In this document: positions 62,854-64,000 of the stretch, piece by piece | How positions within the stretch are numbered: the first letter of the stretch is position 1 | Layout: each line of letters opens with the position of its first letter | Assembly (NCBI RefSeq): GCF_023343835.1 | Contig: NC_064440.1 | Coordinates: forward strand, 34,169,537 to 34,233,536 | DNA length: 64,000 bases | From: Lagopus muta | Lineage: Eukaryota > Chordata > Aves > Galliformes > Phasianidae | Direction: 5' to 3' | The notes under the pieces: model-generated | What the model was told of the DNA's origin: nothing | What the model saw: the letters and a program-made list of their open reading frames with translations, nothing else | Database searches by the model: none | Made by a program: the position numbers and the translations under genes

Positions 62854-64000
62854 TTACTTTTGGGCAACTTTTGGCATTGCCTCCTGCAAAGCGCTGCCCA
62901 TGGGCATCTTCCAAGCTGATGGCTGTTTCTTGGGCAATCCAGAAAATATCCCTCAGTGTGTCCCGATACAGACTGCCTGCAGCTGCTCTGCTCTGCAAAG
63001 AGATGGGAAGCGTGAGAAAACCTGAGCTCTGGACTCAGGTTTCACAGAGCTGGGAGTGAGAGGGCCACGAGAGGGTGGGGAAAAGCCACCCAGTTCTTTA
63101 GATATTCATGAAAAAGGGGATGGAAGGAGGGATGCTTTACAGCCTATACTGAGAGGGACTGAATGCCCCAGCTCCAGGAGCACAGTTGTAATAAGGGCAT
63201 GAAGTTAAAGAAAGGGATTTGAGGGATTTAACCTGCTCCTGTTTTATATTTATCCCTCCCTCCCTACACTATCACTGCCTATGGGGACAGGGATGAGGTT
63301 GGGTTGCTGCAGTCTGTGCACATGGGACAATCTCACAGCAGCATCATGATGCCATCCTATGGCTGTGGTGTGCTTCGGATGTCACCTGGTACCAGGCACA
63401 GGGCAAGAGATACGATCCAAGCCAACCTCATGCTTCTGCCATCTATCCTTTTTTTCCCCCATCAAACAGGATTTTGTGATTATTATAGTTTTCTGCTAGG
63501 GTGAGAGTCTTTAGCAGAGCAATTGGATGCGTTTAGTGTTTAAAAACAAGAGCTGTGAGCCTGCACTTCTAATTTATAGACAGGATTTTACCAGTTGGAT
63601 GAGCTTGTGTTGTTCTCCTATCCCCTCCAGGCTGAGGACCCCAGAGTCAGCCTCTGTGTGAGCTGCAGCTGAGCAGATGTGAGCAACTCACATTTTAGGA
63701 GAGGGGGAAGAAGCATCCTGATAGTTACAGAAGACAAAGGGTGGAGGATGCCATTGCAAACAACGTGTTGTTTTTTGGAAGGGGCTGACCAGGATTCGCT
63801 TGGAGGCCAAAATCCCTTTAATCACTAAGCTGCATTTTCTTCTCCTGCTTTATTTCTTGTTGCATGACAATGTGCTCAAGTGAAAAAAGCTATGGGCAGA
63901 CCATGATAAACTGAGTCTCCTCCGTCTTTCTTCCAAATCCTCAAGAGGTATTATTTCATCCTCCACATGATACAGAAATAATATTTACCTCTGCTGCAGC
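62854..64000. other. non-coding end of window, nothing recognised
   Basis: Moderate GC, short homopolymer runs, no repeat family or exon identified. Confidence 0.5.

Overview
This is vertebrate nuclear DNA, almost certainly from a bird and probably a galliform such as chicken, turkey or quail. Nine fragments of CR1 LINE retrotransposons are recognisable; several keep the avian 3' end built on ATTCTATG-type octamers. The only protein-coding gene I can support is split into eight small GT-AG exons and starts in a CpG island. The species cannot be settled by eye.

Layout. Positions 1 to about 33 kb are gene-free, with CR1 relics near 9.2, 22.7, 23.6, 31.2 and 31.9 kb and a few hairpins and simple repeats. 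From about 33.0 to 42.9 kb lies COPS8, COP9 signalosome subunit 8, on the minus strand. Its start codon is at 42735, its stop at 34407-34409, and its CDS of 624 bases encodes 207 residues. All seven introns are GT-AG and all reading-frame phases close exactly. Intron 2 holds an intact tRNA-Pro (anticodon AGG) gene on the same strand, directly abutted by a 5'-truncated CR1. The CpG-island promoter spans about 42.4-42.94 kb. From 43 to 64 kb the window is again gene-free and somewhat richer in GC, with CR1 fragments near 49.9, 52.5 and 62.8 kb and one promoter-like or LTR-like segment at 54.5-55.3 kb.

Context. In human the order is ACKR3, COPS8, COL6A3, with long non-coding gaps on both sides of COPS8. 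If synteny holds, the right flank (upstream of COPS8) faces ACKR3 and the left flank faces COL6A3. No exons of either neighbour were recognised. COPS8 and the tRNA are the only confident functional genes: one encodes a subunit of the deneddylase that regulates cullin-RING ligases, the other a translation component made by RNA polymerase III from inside an RNA polymerase II intron.

The most interesting items are the tRNA-Pro/CR1 junction, which has the geometry expected of a template-switch retrotransposition chimera; a compact TATA/leader/mini-intron/ORF arrangement at 54.5-55.2 kb; two hairpins that look like replication template-switch products; and an open in-frame upstream ATG that could extend the COPS8 N-terminus.
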